Both the position numbers and the translations under genes were made by a program. The notes beneath the pieces were generated by a model that was given only the letters and a program-made list of their open reading frames with translations, had not been told where the DNA came from and did no database searches. From Kiritimatiellia bacterium (GTDB lineage: Bacteria > Verrucomicrobiota > Kiritimatiellia > RFP12 > UBA1067): a DNA stretch of 12,553 bases. The DNA lies in contig JAEDMC010000077.1 in assembly GCA_016303225.1 (NCBI GenBank), positions 1 through 12,553 on the forward strand, written 5' to 3'. Shown piece after piece: positions 6,571 through 12,485 of this stretch (position 1 is its first letter; every line of letters begins with the position of its first letter).

Positions 6571-8387
6571 TACTTGACCTCCTGCTCAAGCGACTCCGAG
6601 AGGAGGTCGGTGATCTTGACGCGGATCGTCCCCGCGCCTTCGGGAATGTCGTACACGCCCTTCACGAACTCGTCCTTTTCCGGGATGTCCGTCACCGTCG
6701 GCGTGAACACCGAGCCATCATAGTTGAAGTCGATCATCACGCTCTCGACCATCTCGCGCCAGTCCGTAACCTTCTCCTTCTGCATCGACAGCTTCTCCAT
6801 CAGATTCATCGGATAAAACTTCTCGATGGTCAGTTTCGTCTTCGTGCGCTTGATCTTCGCCTCGGCATCGCGCTTGAACCGCAAGTCGGACTTGTCCCGC
6901 AGGATGTCGAGGATCTCCACTTCGATGTTGTAGGGGATCATCTTCTTCAGTTCCGCATCCAGCGCGGGCTCGTGTCCCATGCAGACCAGGCGGATCTTCT
7001 GAAAGACCTTGTTCGGATGCTCCTCCTTGAACTTTTCCGCCTCCTTGATGGGGAAGTTCGCCTCGATCTCATTCAGGTCCTCGCGTGTTGCAATGCGGTT
7101 GACCGGCATGATCTTCACATACCAATCGTCATCCATCCCGTCATAGACCGTGTTGCCGGGCAGCGGCTCTATCTCCAGCGCCTGAACGAGGATGTCCTTC
7201 GCCTCAATCGGATTGCGAAACACATCGTAGTTGTTGACATTATAGACCGAGAAGCCCGTGTACTTCGGATGCTCCGGGTCGGGTAGCTCCTTGTTCAGTT
7301 CCGCCGCGACATTGATCAGCCGCTTGGTCGTCGTCTGAATCGCCCCAAGATTGATGTCCGCGCCAATGAACCGCCGCCCCAGCTTCATCGCCACCGCCTG
7401 CGTCGTCCCCGAACCCATGAAGCAGTCAAAGACCAAGTCGCCGGGATTCGATGATGCCTTAATGATGCGATCTAACAGAGCCTTAGGTTTTTGCGTGGGA
7501 TAATCAAGCGCCTCGTCAAAATGAGATTTTAATGGCGAAATGTCTTCCCACCAATCCGAAAGTGGCTGGCCTGCATTTCTATCAAGCCAAACTTCGTTCA
7601 AATCATCTGGATGGCCCTTTAACTTCCTGAACACACCAGGGTTATTATCCTTCAACCATTGGTAAGTAATATGTCCCGCTTCATCAAAATAACTTCCATA
7701 CCGTTGTAATGTGCTTTCCGAAAGCATTTGTCGCTGCACATTGAAAACCCGCTCCGATGTTTTAGAATAAAACAAAATTACATCATGCTTCCGCTTGAAA
7801 TACGGAACAGCTTTAGCACCAATATCCTTATACGCCCAAACAATCTCGTTCACCAATCGTTCCTGTCCAAAAACCTCATCCATGATACATCTGATCAAGT
7901 GACTCTTATGCCAATCACAATGCAAATATATTACACCTGTATCAGACAATAGCTCACGCATCAAGACCAACCTCTCATACATGAATTGCAGATAATCATC
8001 GTTCGTCCAAATATCCGTGTACTGCTTTTCCTCAAAATTGCTGTGGTCGTTCTCAACCTTCTTGCCCCGTAGCTCAATTGTCTTTTTGTAATCCGCCTTT
8101 GAGTCAAACGGCGGATCGATGTAGATCAAATCGACTTTGCCGCGGTACTCCTTCAGCAGATGCGACATCACCTGAATGTTGTCGCCCCAGAAAATCTTGT
8201 TGAGCCAGCCGTCAACCTCTTCGCCGTGCTGCTCCTTCTCCTGCGCGGGGAAGTAGCTCGTCGAAGTAAACGGCCGCTTGCCGCGCCACTGGAGCATCGG
8301 CTGGCCCTTGATCGGGGCAAAGCGAAAGTCCGAGACATTTGTCGGCGTCTTTCCCTCGGTTTTGATGTCGAGTTCCTGCTGGTTCAT
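6570..8387 (-). CDS. mod: Type III-like site-specific adenine-N6 DNA methyltransferase (Mod)
   Basis: A 605-residue beta-class methyltransferase. The catalytic motif IV is YIDPPFD (89-95), motif X-like YPTQKP is at 296-301, and the SAM-binding motif I FDCFMGSGTT is at 320-329. This IV-(target recognition)-X-I order is that of Type III Mod subunits. It should methylate adenine in a short asymmetric site, protect host DNA and give the Res complex its specificity. The start is ATG 8385-8387, preceded by AAGGAAG; in-frame codons further upstream run through the repeat-containing leader and have no such site. Its stop overlaps the res start (TAATG). The middle (about residues 116-296) is much richer in A+T than the rest, suggesting an exchanged target-recognition region. 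I see no simple-sequence tract that would make it phase-variable by slippage. Confidence 0.93.
   Translation of the reverse strand: MNQQELDIKTEGKTPTNVSDFRFAPIKGQPMLQWRGKRPFTSTSYFPAQEKEQHGEEVDGWLNKIFWGDNIQVMSHLLKEYRGKVDLIYIDPPFDSKADYKKTIELRGKKVENDHSNFEEKQYTDIWTNDDYLQFMYERLVLMRELLSDTGVIYLHCDWHKSHLIRCIMDEVFGQERLVNEIVWAYKDIGAKAVPYFKRKHDVILFYSKTSERVFNVQRQMLSESTLQRYGSYFDEAGHITYQWLKDNNPGVFRKLKGHPDDLNEVWLDRNAGQPLSDWWEDISPLKSHFDEALDYPTQKPKALLDRIIKASSNPGDLVFDCFMGSGTTQAVAMKLGRRFIGADINLGAIQTTTKRLINVAAELNKELPDPEHPKYTGFSVYNVNNYDVFRNPIEAKDILVQALEIEPLPGNTVYDGMDDDWYVKIMPVNRIATREDLNEIEANFPIKEAEKFKEEHPNKVFQKIRLVCMGHEPALDAELKKMIPYNIEVEILDILRDKSDLRFKRDAEAKIKRTKTKLTIEKFYPMNLMEKLSMQKEKVTDWREMVESVMIDFNYDGSVFTPTVTDIPEKDEFVKGVYDIPEGAGTIRVKITDLLSESLEQEVK
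7450..8110 (-). other. Low-GC block inside mod (probable exchanged target-recognition segment)
   Basis: By hand count, 7501-8040 has 219 G or C in 540 bases (about 41%), whereas 7321-7440 has 74 of 120 and 8221-8340 has 75 of 120 (both about 62%). The block begins just after the DPPF motif and ends just before motif I, so it corresponds to the region that reads the target site in beta-class enzymes. The edges are approximate, because GC rises gradually at 8041-8160. Confidence 0.75.
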
Positions 8388-8401
8388 GCGGCTTCCTTTC
8401 T

Positions 8402-8454
8402 CGAATAGCTTGAAAACGTGTAAGTTTTCACTTTGCGAATACCTTGAAAAGGTG
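8402..8454. repeat. Two near-identical 19-base direct repeats upstream of mod
   Basis: CGAATAGCTTGAAAACGTG (8402-8420) and CGAATACCTTGAAAAGGTG (8436-8454) differ at two positions and are spaced 34 bases start to start. Both lie in the leader or promoter region of mod. Short dyads overlap them: TGAAAAC/GTTTTCA (8411-8430), ACCTT/AAGGT (8441-8453) and GTGTGAA-T-TTCGCAC (8452-8466, one mismatched pair). Their position fits tandem operators for a regulator of the mod-res operon. No clear sigma-70 promoter for mod was found here. Confidence 0.6.
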
Positions 8455-8497
8455 TGAATTTCGCACATCTGAGATCTGTGAATGTCGGCATGGCGGG

Positions 8498-8527
8498 TGT
8501 ACAAGTCACGCCGTTTTGTGATATAAT
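8498..8527 (+). promoter_or_regulatory. Promoter of the relB-yoeB pair (extended -10)
   Basis: A perfect TATAAT at 8522-8527 is preceded by TG and one base (TGA, 8519-8521), an extended -10. A partial -35 TGTACA lies at 8498-8503 with an 18-base spacer. The dyad TCAC-N8-GTGA overlaps the promoter and could be the antitoxin operator, though this is weak. The ribosome-binding site AAAGGA (8546-8551) follows, 7 bases before the antitoxin ATG. Confidence 0.65.
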
Positions 8528-8558
8528 ATAGTCACCTTGAACGACAAAGGATTTACAG

Positions 8559-8816
8559 ATGGCTACATCAACACTACAAATTCGTGTGGACAGCAACCTG
8601 AGAAGCCAGGCTGAGGATTTTTTCAACGGCGCTGGCCTTGACATGTCGAGCGCAGTCCGCCTCTTTCTCAAACAAGTGGTCATCCGCCGCCGCGTCCCCT
8701 TTGATATCATTGCGGAAGACCCTTTCTGGTCGGACGCCAACCAACGGGTTCTCGCCGAATCGATTCGCTCTCTTGAAGAAGGCAAGGGTGAACAACATGA
8801 ATTGATTGAAGCGTAA
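8559..8816 (+). CDS. relB: RelB/DinJ-family antitoxin
   Basis: An 85-residue protein with an N-terminal ribbon-helix-helix: the strand TSTLQIRVDSNLRSQAEDFF (3-22), then LDMSSAVRLFLKQVV (27-41). This is the DNA-binding and dimerisation fold of RelB/DinJ antitoxins. The C-terminal half, rich in charged residues (AESIRSLEEGKGEQHELIEA, 66-85), would wrap and neutralise the toxin encoded 14 bases downstream. It probably represses its own promoter together with the toxin. It has a good AAAGGA ribosome-binding site. The pair runs opposite to all its neighbours, in the gap between mod and the helicase gene, so it forms its own transcription unit. Confidence 0.88.
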   Translation: MATSTLQIRVDSNLRSQAEDFFNGAGLDMSSAVRLFLKQVVIRRRVPFDIIAEDPFWSDANQRVLAESIRSLEEGKGEQHELIEA

Positions 8817-8830
8817 GTGGCTCGTCCGCC

Positions 8831-9097
8831 ATGTTGATCACTTTCGCACCGCGCGCCTGGTACGAATACACTGGATGGCAACTTGAGGACAAGAAGATCC
8901 TCAAGCGTATCAACGCATTGATCAAGGACATTGAGCGCAACGGCAACAGCGGTATCGGCAAACCCGAACCCTTGAGAGGATTGAACGGCTACTGGAGCCG
9001 CCGCATCACCGACGAGCATCGGCTCGTTTATACAATAAGCGGCGAAGGCCCGACGCTCACCTTGAACATCGCGCAATGCAAGACGCATTACGAGTGA
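8831..9097 (+). CDS. yoeB: Txe/YoeB-family mRNA endoribonuclease toxin
   Basis: An 88-residue RelE-superfamily toxin, nearly the same length as E. coli YoeB (84). The match from memory is extensive: KRINALIKDIERN, GKPEPLRG, GYWSRRITDEHRLVY and CKTHYE correspond to the same blocks in YoeB. Catalytic residues of YoeB (Glu46, Arg59, Arg65, His83) align with Glu46, Arg58, Arg64 and His86 here, so the enzyme looks active. YoeB toxins bind the ribosome and cut mRNA near start codons. No strong ribosome-binding site precedes the ATG, so translation probably depends on coupling to the antitoxin. It converges on the helicase gene with a gap of only 32 bases and no obvious terminator. YoeB is best known with a YefM/Phd antitoxin; here the partner is of RelB type. 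Confidence 0.92.
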   Translation: MLITFAPRAWYEYTGWQLEDKKILKRINALIKDIERNGNSGIGKPEPLRGLNGYWSRRITDEHRLVYTISGEGPTLTLNIAQCKTHYE

Positions 9098-9129
9098 ATC
9101 TCGCGTTTGACTTCTTTGCCGCCCGCTTT

Positions 9130-11997
9130 TCATTTGAAATGACAGAAATAGCGCAAGTCGCAGTTGTCACACGTCGCCTTGCACATCTTCACACCCTTGT
9201 TCGAGAACTTGTAGGACTCGATCTTGCCGACCGTCTCGTCGAATGACCGAAGTGTCTTCTGCACCGAGACCGTGGAGTAGTCCCACGACACATACGGCGA
9301 TTCATTTTCGGCCCGCGTGTAGTAGAGGTGCAGCTTCGACACCTTCTTGCCGAACTTCTCCTCGACGATGTGCGCGTAGACCTCCAGCTGACGGTGGTAG
9401 TTCTGAATGCGCTGACGGTCCTCGGCGCTGTTCACATTCGGCTTGCGGTCCGTCTTGAAGTCAACGATCTCCACCGTATCCCCTTCGCCGCGCACAAGGT
9501 CGATGACGCCCCGGAGGATATAGGTTTCCGTCGGGATCGACACATCGTATTCCGCCGCGACCAGCGCACCGAACGCCCCCGAGTTGCGCTCGAAGTATCG
9601 TTTCACCTGTTTGAGTGCCGCCTCGCGCCGCGTCTCGTCGAGGTAGGTCTTCATCGCCAGTGAAAGCGATGTGTAATTGGACGCAAACCAATCCTCTATC
9701 TGCGCCTCGGATACGGATTCGCCGCGGAGACACGTCTTATGGATATCCTCAATCGTCTGGTGTACGAGCGAGCCGAACATCGTGCCCTGCACGCGGTGTT
9801 CCGCAAAGCCAAGGTAGCGGAAGACCATGTACTGCGTTGGGCACCGCTCGTAGGTGAGGATGTCGCTCGTAAAGGCGTAGTCCTTTTTGACGTTCGACTT
9901 CTTGACCGTCTCCAGATGAAGGTTCCTGGACGTGAAGCGCGTATCGCGCCAGTCCATCACGTCCTCGGTAATCTCATCAAACGTCTTGCCGAACTGCCGT
10001 GTCTTGCTCTGCGTACCGGTCAGCACCAGCAGGTTCTGCGGACGCGAGAACGCCACGTAATACTCACGCCAGAAATCGAAGAACTTGACGCGATCCAACG
10101 GCTCGAACGGTTGCCGGTGAAAATACTTGCTCTCGAGGATGGCGTCCAGCTCCGTATGACTCTTGCGCGGATTGCGGGAGAGCGACCCGACACAGACCAC
10201 CGGAAACTCCAGTCCCTTCGACTGGTGAATTGTCATCACCGAGACACAGCCCGACGGGACGCGCTCATCGTAGTCTTCGAACTCTTCCAACCCGCCCTTG
10301 AACATGAAGTGCAGGAACTGGGTTAAGAGGTGGCTCAGATTCGATTCCAACCACTTCGGCGAAAGGACGTTGATGCCGTAGATGTATTCGAACTTCGCCA
10401 GCAACTGCGAGAAAAGCGCGAGGTTGAACGCATCGCGCGAGTTCTTCGGCGTCCCGTCGTGGTTCGTGCCGATGAAATCCGCGAAGAGAGGAAACTTCAA
10501 GGCCTCGTAAAAGAGTCCGAGGAACGTGTAATCCGTGGGCTTGTCCAAAAATGCGTGCTCCCTCGCTTTCCGCTTCGCCCACTTGACCAGTTCCGCCGTC
10601 CCCTTCGGATCGTCATCAAACTTCGACTTCAACCGGATTGCCGCATTCCGATAGTAGGCGACCGTCTCGGGCATGTGCTCTTCCTTTTCCCCGAGGATCT
10701 TGAAGACCTGCGGGAAAATCATCATGAAGAGTCCGATCACCAGTTGCGTCACCTCGCGGTCGAAGAACTGTGCGCTGCGCGGAGAGAACACCGGGATGCC
10801 ATTTGACTCCAGTCGTTCGGTAAGGGCGATCACATCCTTGTTCTTCACCGAATGGAAGAGGAACGCAATTTGATTGAGGTCGGTGACGACCTTCTCCTTC
10901 TGTAGCCGCCGGATAAACGCAACCAGCTGCCCGCCCCAGTCCTCATTATCCTCGCCGTTGATCTTGATGACGGTTGGACAGCTGTCGAATTCCTTATCCG
11001 TTCGAGGATGAATGGTCTTGTCAAAGCGGAATCGCTTCTTGCCGTCCTTCCAATCACAGGCGGACATCCACCGGTTGTAGAAGTCAACGATATCGGGATG
11101 TGACCGGTAGTTCGTGTCAAGAACGACGGTCTTGCACCGACCTTTCGGAAAGTTCTCGGCGAATTGAAGGATGTTGCGTACGGAAGCGCCGCGGAAACGA
11201 TAGATGGACTGGTCCTCGTCACCGACCACGCAGATGTTTTCGTGTCCGGCGCAAAGCTTGAGCAGGATGCGCTCCTGAATGGTGTTCGTATCCTGATACT
11301 CGTCGATAATCAGATAGCGGAACTTCTCCTGCAATTCCGCGAGCACCTTCGGATTATTCTCAATGAGAGAGAGCATCTCCGACTGGATGGCCGAGAAGTC
11401 AATGGCATTCTCTTCGACAAGAATCTGCTGATAGGCCTGATAGACCTCGCCCAAGGCCTGGACCTCGGGCTCTTCGCCATTGAGCAGCACCTCGGGATCG
11501 ACGGCCTCCTCACGCACCTTGTTGACATAACGGCAAATCGAATCCGCCTTGGACCAATTCGACAATTCCGCCGCGACATGCTCAAGGTTCTTGATCCCCA
11601 TGAACCGCTTGTAGATGTTGCGGTAGACAGAATACTTCTGGTCAAAGTCGTCAAATGTCTTGTAGTTCTTCTTAAGGCGGGTGAACTCGGCGTAATCCTT
11701 CAGCACCCGCAGGAAGATTGAGTGCATCGTACCGATATACATCTCGTTGAGAGAAACTTTCAACCCCTCTTCGACAATGCGGTCCGAAATACGAGAGACC
11801 AATTCCGCCGCGGCCTTTTCGGTGAAGGTCGAGACCAGAATGCTCTCCGGGGCAACGCCGCACTTCGCAATCAAATGGACGAAGCGCTCGACAATCGCCA
11901 TCGTCTTGCCCGCGCCCGGACCGGCAATCACAAGCAAAGGACCATCGACGTGCTCGATGATCTCCTTCTTCTTCGGGTCAAGTTCTCTGACTGCCAT
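9130..11997 (-). CDS. UvrD/AddA-like helicase with C-terminal iron-sulfur PD-(D/E)XK nuclease
   Basis: A 955-residue SF1A helicase-nuclease. Helicase motifs: Walker A GPGAGKT (26-32), DEYQD (232-236), GDEDQSIYRFRGA (259-271), TNYRS (295-299), TIHQSKGLEF (589-598) and VAFSRPQ (648-654). The nuclease is of RecB/Cas4 type: His746 in GSLVHQTIE, Asp833 in GVIDLV, Asp846 and Lys848 in IVDFKTD, and QLEVYA (870-875). Cys719 in YERCP together with Cys943, Cys946 and Cys952 at the C-terminus gives the four cysteines that hold a 4Fe-4S cluster in AddB and Cas4. It should unwind and degrade DNA ends using ATP. The start at ATG 11995-11997 is preceded by AAAGGCG. An upstream in-frame extension to 12168 would translate through a terminator hairpin and is unlikely. 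No AddB-like partner is present in the window. Confidence 0.92.
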   Translation of the reverse strand: MAVRELDPKKKEIIEHVDGPLLVIAGPGAGKTMAIVERFVHLIAKCGVAPESILVSTFTEKAAAELVSRISDRIVEEGLKVSLNEMYIGTMHSIFLRVLKDYAEFTRLKKNYKTFDDFDQKYSVYRNIYKRFMGIKNLEHVAAELSNWSKADSICRYVNKVREEAVDPEVLLNGEEPEVQALGEVYQAYQQILVEENAIDFSAIQSEMLSLIENNPKVLAELQEKFRYLIIDEYQDTNTIQERILLKLCAGHENICVVGDEDQSIYRFRGASVRNILQFAENFPKGRCKTVVLDTNYRSHPDIVDFYNRWMSACDWKDGKKRFRFDKTIHPRTDKEFDSCPTVIKINGEDNEDWGGQLVAFIRRLQKEKVVTDLNQIAFLFHSVKNKDVIALTERLESNGIPVFSPRSAQFFDREVTQLVIGLFMMIFPQVFKILGEKEEHMPETVAYYRNAAIRLKSKFDDDPKGTAELVKWAKRKAREHAFLDKPTDYTFLGLFYEALKFPLFADFIGTNHDGTPKNSRDAFNLALFSQLLAKFEYIYGINVLSPKWLESNLSHLLTQFLHFMFKGGLEEFEDYDERVPSGCVSVMTIHQSKGLEFPVVCVGSLSRNPRKSHTELDAILESKYFHRQPFEPLDRVKFFDFWREYYVAFSRPQNLLVLTGTQSKTRQFGKTFDEITEDVMDWRDTRFTSRNLHLETVKKSNVKKDYAFTSDILTYERCPTQYMVFRYLGFAEHRVQGTMFGSLVHQTIEDIHKTCLRGESVSEAQIEDWFASNYTSLSLAMKTYLDETRREAALKQVKRYFERNSGAFGALVAAEYDVSIPTETYILRGVIDLVRGEGDTVEIVDFKTDRKPNVNSAEDRQRIQNYHRQLEVYAHIVEEKFGKKVSKLHLYYTRAENESPYVSWDYSTVSVQKTLRSFDETVGKIESYKFSNKGVKMCKATCDNCDLRYFCHFK

Positions 11998-12047
11998 GCG
12001 TTCGCCTTTACACCGCCCTTTCCCCGGCGACGCTGTTTCGGCGGCAT

Positions 12048-12088
12048 AAAAAAGCGTGCCTCGTTCGAGATATCTCAAGCGAGGCACG
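12048..12088 (-). terminator. Strong intrinsic terminator upstream of the helicase gene
   Basis: CGTGCCTCG (12055-12063) pairs with CGAGGCACG (12080-12088). The inside is also nearly symmetrical around GAGATATCTC (12067-12076), giving a 34-base palindrome with only two mismatched pairs. On the minus strand it is followed at once by a run of six T (12048-12053). It ends leftward transcription, or acts as an attenuator, about 50 bases before the helicase ATG. Confidence 0.8.
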
Positions 12089-12095
12089 ACCAAGC

Positions 12096-12199
12096 GCCCG
12101 TAACGAAATATCAAGAACGGGCACGCAGACTGGGTACACGCGGAGAGCATAATGCTCCCTGTGTACACGCCTGCGCAGCCACATTCTTCACTTCGTTAC
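12096..12199 (-). ncRNA. Candidate structured RNA or leader (rod-like fold)
   Basis: Five complementary segment pairs are nested in order: GTAACGAA/TTCGTTAC (12100-12107 with 12192-12199), AAGAA/TTCTT (12113-12117 with 12184-12188), CGCAG/CTGCG (12124-12128 with 12171-12175), GTACAC/GTGTAC (12134-12139 with 12161-12166) and GAGC/GCTC (12145-12148 with 12154-12157). Together they form a long rod with internal loops. A competing local hairpin, GCCCGT/ACGGGC (12096-12101 with 12117-12122), excludes the outer stem. On the minus strand the strong terminator follows directly. The shape recalls 6S RNA or an attenuator, but I recognise no specific family. The strand is inferred from the terminator. 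Confidence 0.45.
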
Positions 12200-12227
12200 T
12201 AGAAAATTGGTCGTTTTCGCTTGAAGC

Positions 12228-12250
12228 AAAAAATGCGCTTACGCACATTT
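12228..12250 (-). terminator. Weak terminator-like hairpin
   Basis: AAATGCG (12231-12237) pairs with CGC plus CATTT (12242-12250, one bulged A) around a four-base loop. On the minus strand it ends in a T-run (12228-12233). Half of the T-run is part of the stem, so termination may be inefficient. An adjacent dyad (GCTT-G-AAGC, 12219-12227) continues the structure. Confidence 0.35.
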
Positions 12251-12346
12251 GATGGTGACGGCAATACTCCCTTTGCGGGCGCGTCGCCGCCGATATCAAA
12301 GAACAATGTCAGGCCTCACGGTCACCCGCTCGCCCCAACGCCGTCA

Positions 12347-12355
12347 ATTATACCA
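12347..12355 (-). promoter_or_regulatory. Extended -10 promoter for the leader or RNA
   Basis: On the minus strand TATAAT (12347-12352) is preceded by TGG (12353-12355), a perfect extended -10. No good -35 is seen at 17 bases, which extended -10 promoters can tolerate. Transcription would start near 12340 and run left through the hairpins towards the helicase gene. The element abuts the T-run of the upstream terminator. Confidence 0.5.
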
Positions 12356-12388
12356 AAAATCGGCGCGTGGTGCCTGACACCTCGCGCC
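12355..12388 (-). terminator. Intrinsic terminator downstream of the rsfS-like gene
   Basis: GGCGCG (12362-12367) pairs with CGCGCC (12383-12388), and GGTG with CACC further in, around a five-base loop with one T-T mismatch. On the minus strand the stem is followed by five T (12355-12359). It lies about 100 bases after the stop of the gene at the right edge and separates it from the defence region. Confidence 0.75.
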
Positions 12389-12485
12389 AACCTTTGGCGA
12401 TCCGTTCCTAATCTCCCGAAGGATTTCGGAACCTCCTGCCGAGCCTTTGTGCCGCGACTGGTCTAAGGTTCCGGCAACGCGATCT

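Larger units (their letters stand above)
11998..12485. other. Gene-free region rich in RNA hairpins
   Basis: About 490 bases between the rsfS-like gene and the helicase gene contain no coding region I can support. In minus-strand order they hold a terminator for the upstream gene, an extended -10 promoter, a weak terminator-like hairpin, a long nested inverted structure and a strong terminator only about 50 bases before the helicase start. Several shorter dyads also occur, such as CGCCAA/TTGGCG (12385-12399) and CGGAACC/GGTTCCG (12428-12473). The content fits a non-coding RNA, or a regulated leader of the helicase gene. Confidence 0.6.

Noticed and set aside
5533..6723. Plus-strand reading frame of 396 codons opposite res and the end of mod
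   Set aside because: It covers the helicase motifs of Res on the opposite strand and crosses a real gene boundary; no domain is visible.
6570..8387. Phase-variable repeat tract in mod
   Set aside because: Many Type III mod genes switch by slippage in simple repeats. I looked for homopolymer or tetranucleotide tracts in the gene and its start region and saw none long enough.
8402..8454. CRISPR array
   Set aside because: Only two imperfect 19-base copies with a 15-base gap, and no cas genes; better explained as operators.
8388..8504. N-terminal extension of Mod by 39 codons
   Set aside because: It would translate the repeat-containing leader, and a good ribosome-binding site precedes the internal ATG at 8385-8387, where typical Mod sequence begins.
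9098..9132. Bidirectional terminator between yoeB and the helicase gene
   Set aside because: The only dyad, TCATTT-G-AAATGA, has a one-base loop and no T-run; too weak to call.
2204..11997. BREX, DISARM or Gabija system
   Set aside because: None of the marker genes (PglZ phosphatase, BrxC ATPase, DrmA/B, OLD-family GajA) is present. The motifs fit a Type III-like mod and res pair and a separate helicase-nuclease.
11998..12168. N-terminal extension of the helicase by 57 codons
   Set aside because: It reads through a strong terminator hairpin, and the conserved helicase N-terminus begins shortly after the ATG at 11995-11997.
12389..12485. tRNA gene
   Set aside because: Several dyads and a GGTTCC segment suggested a T-arm, but no cloverleaf with an anticodon arm and acceptor stem could be assembled on either strand.
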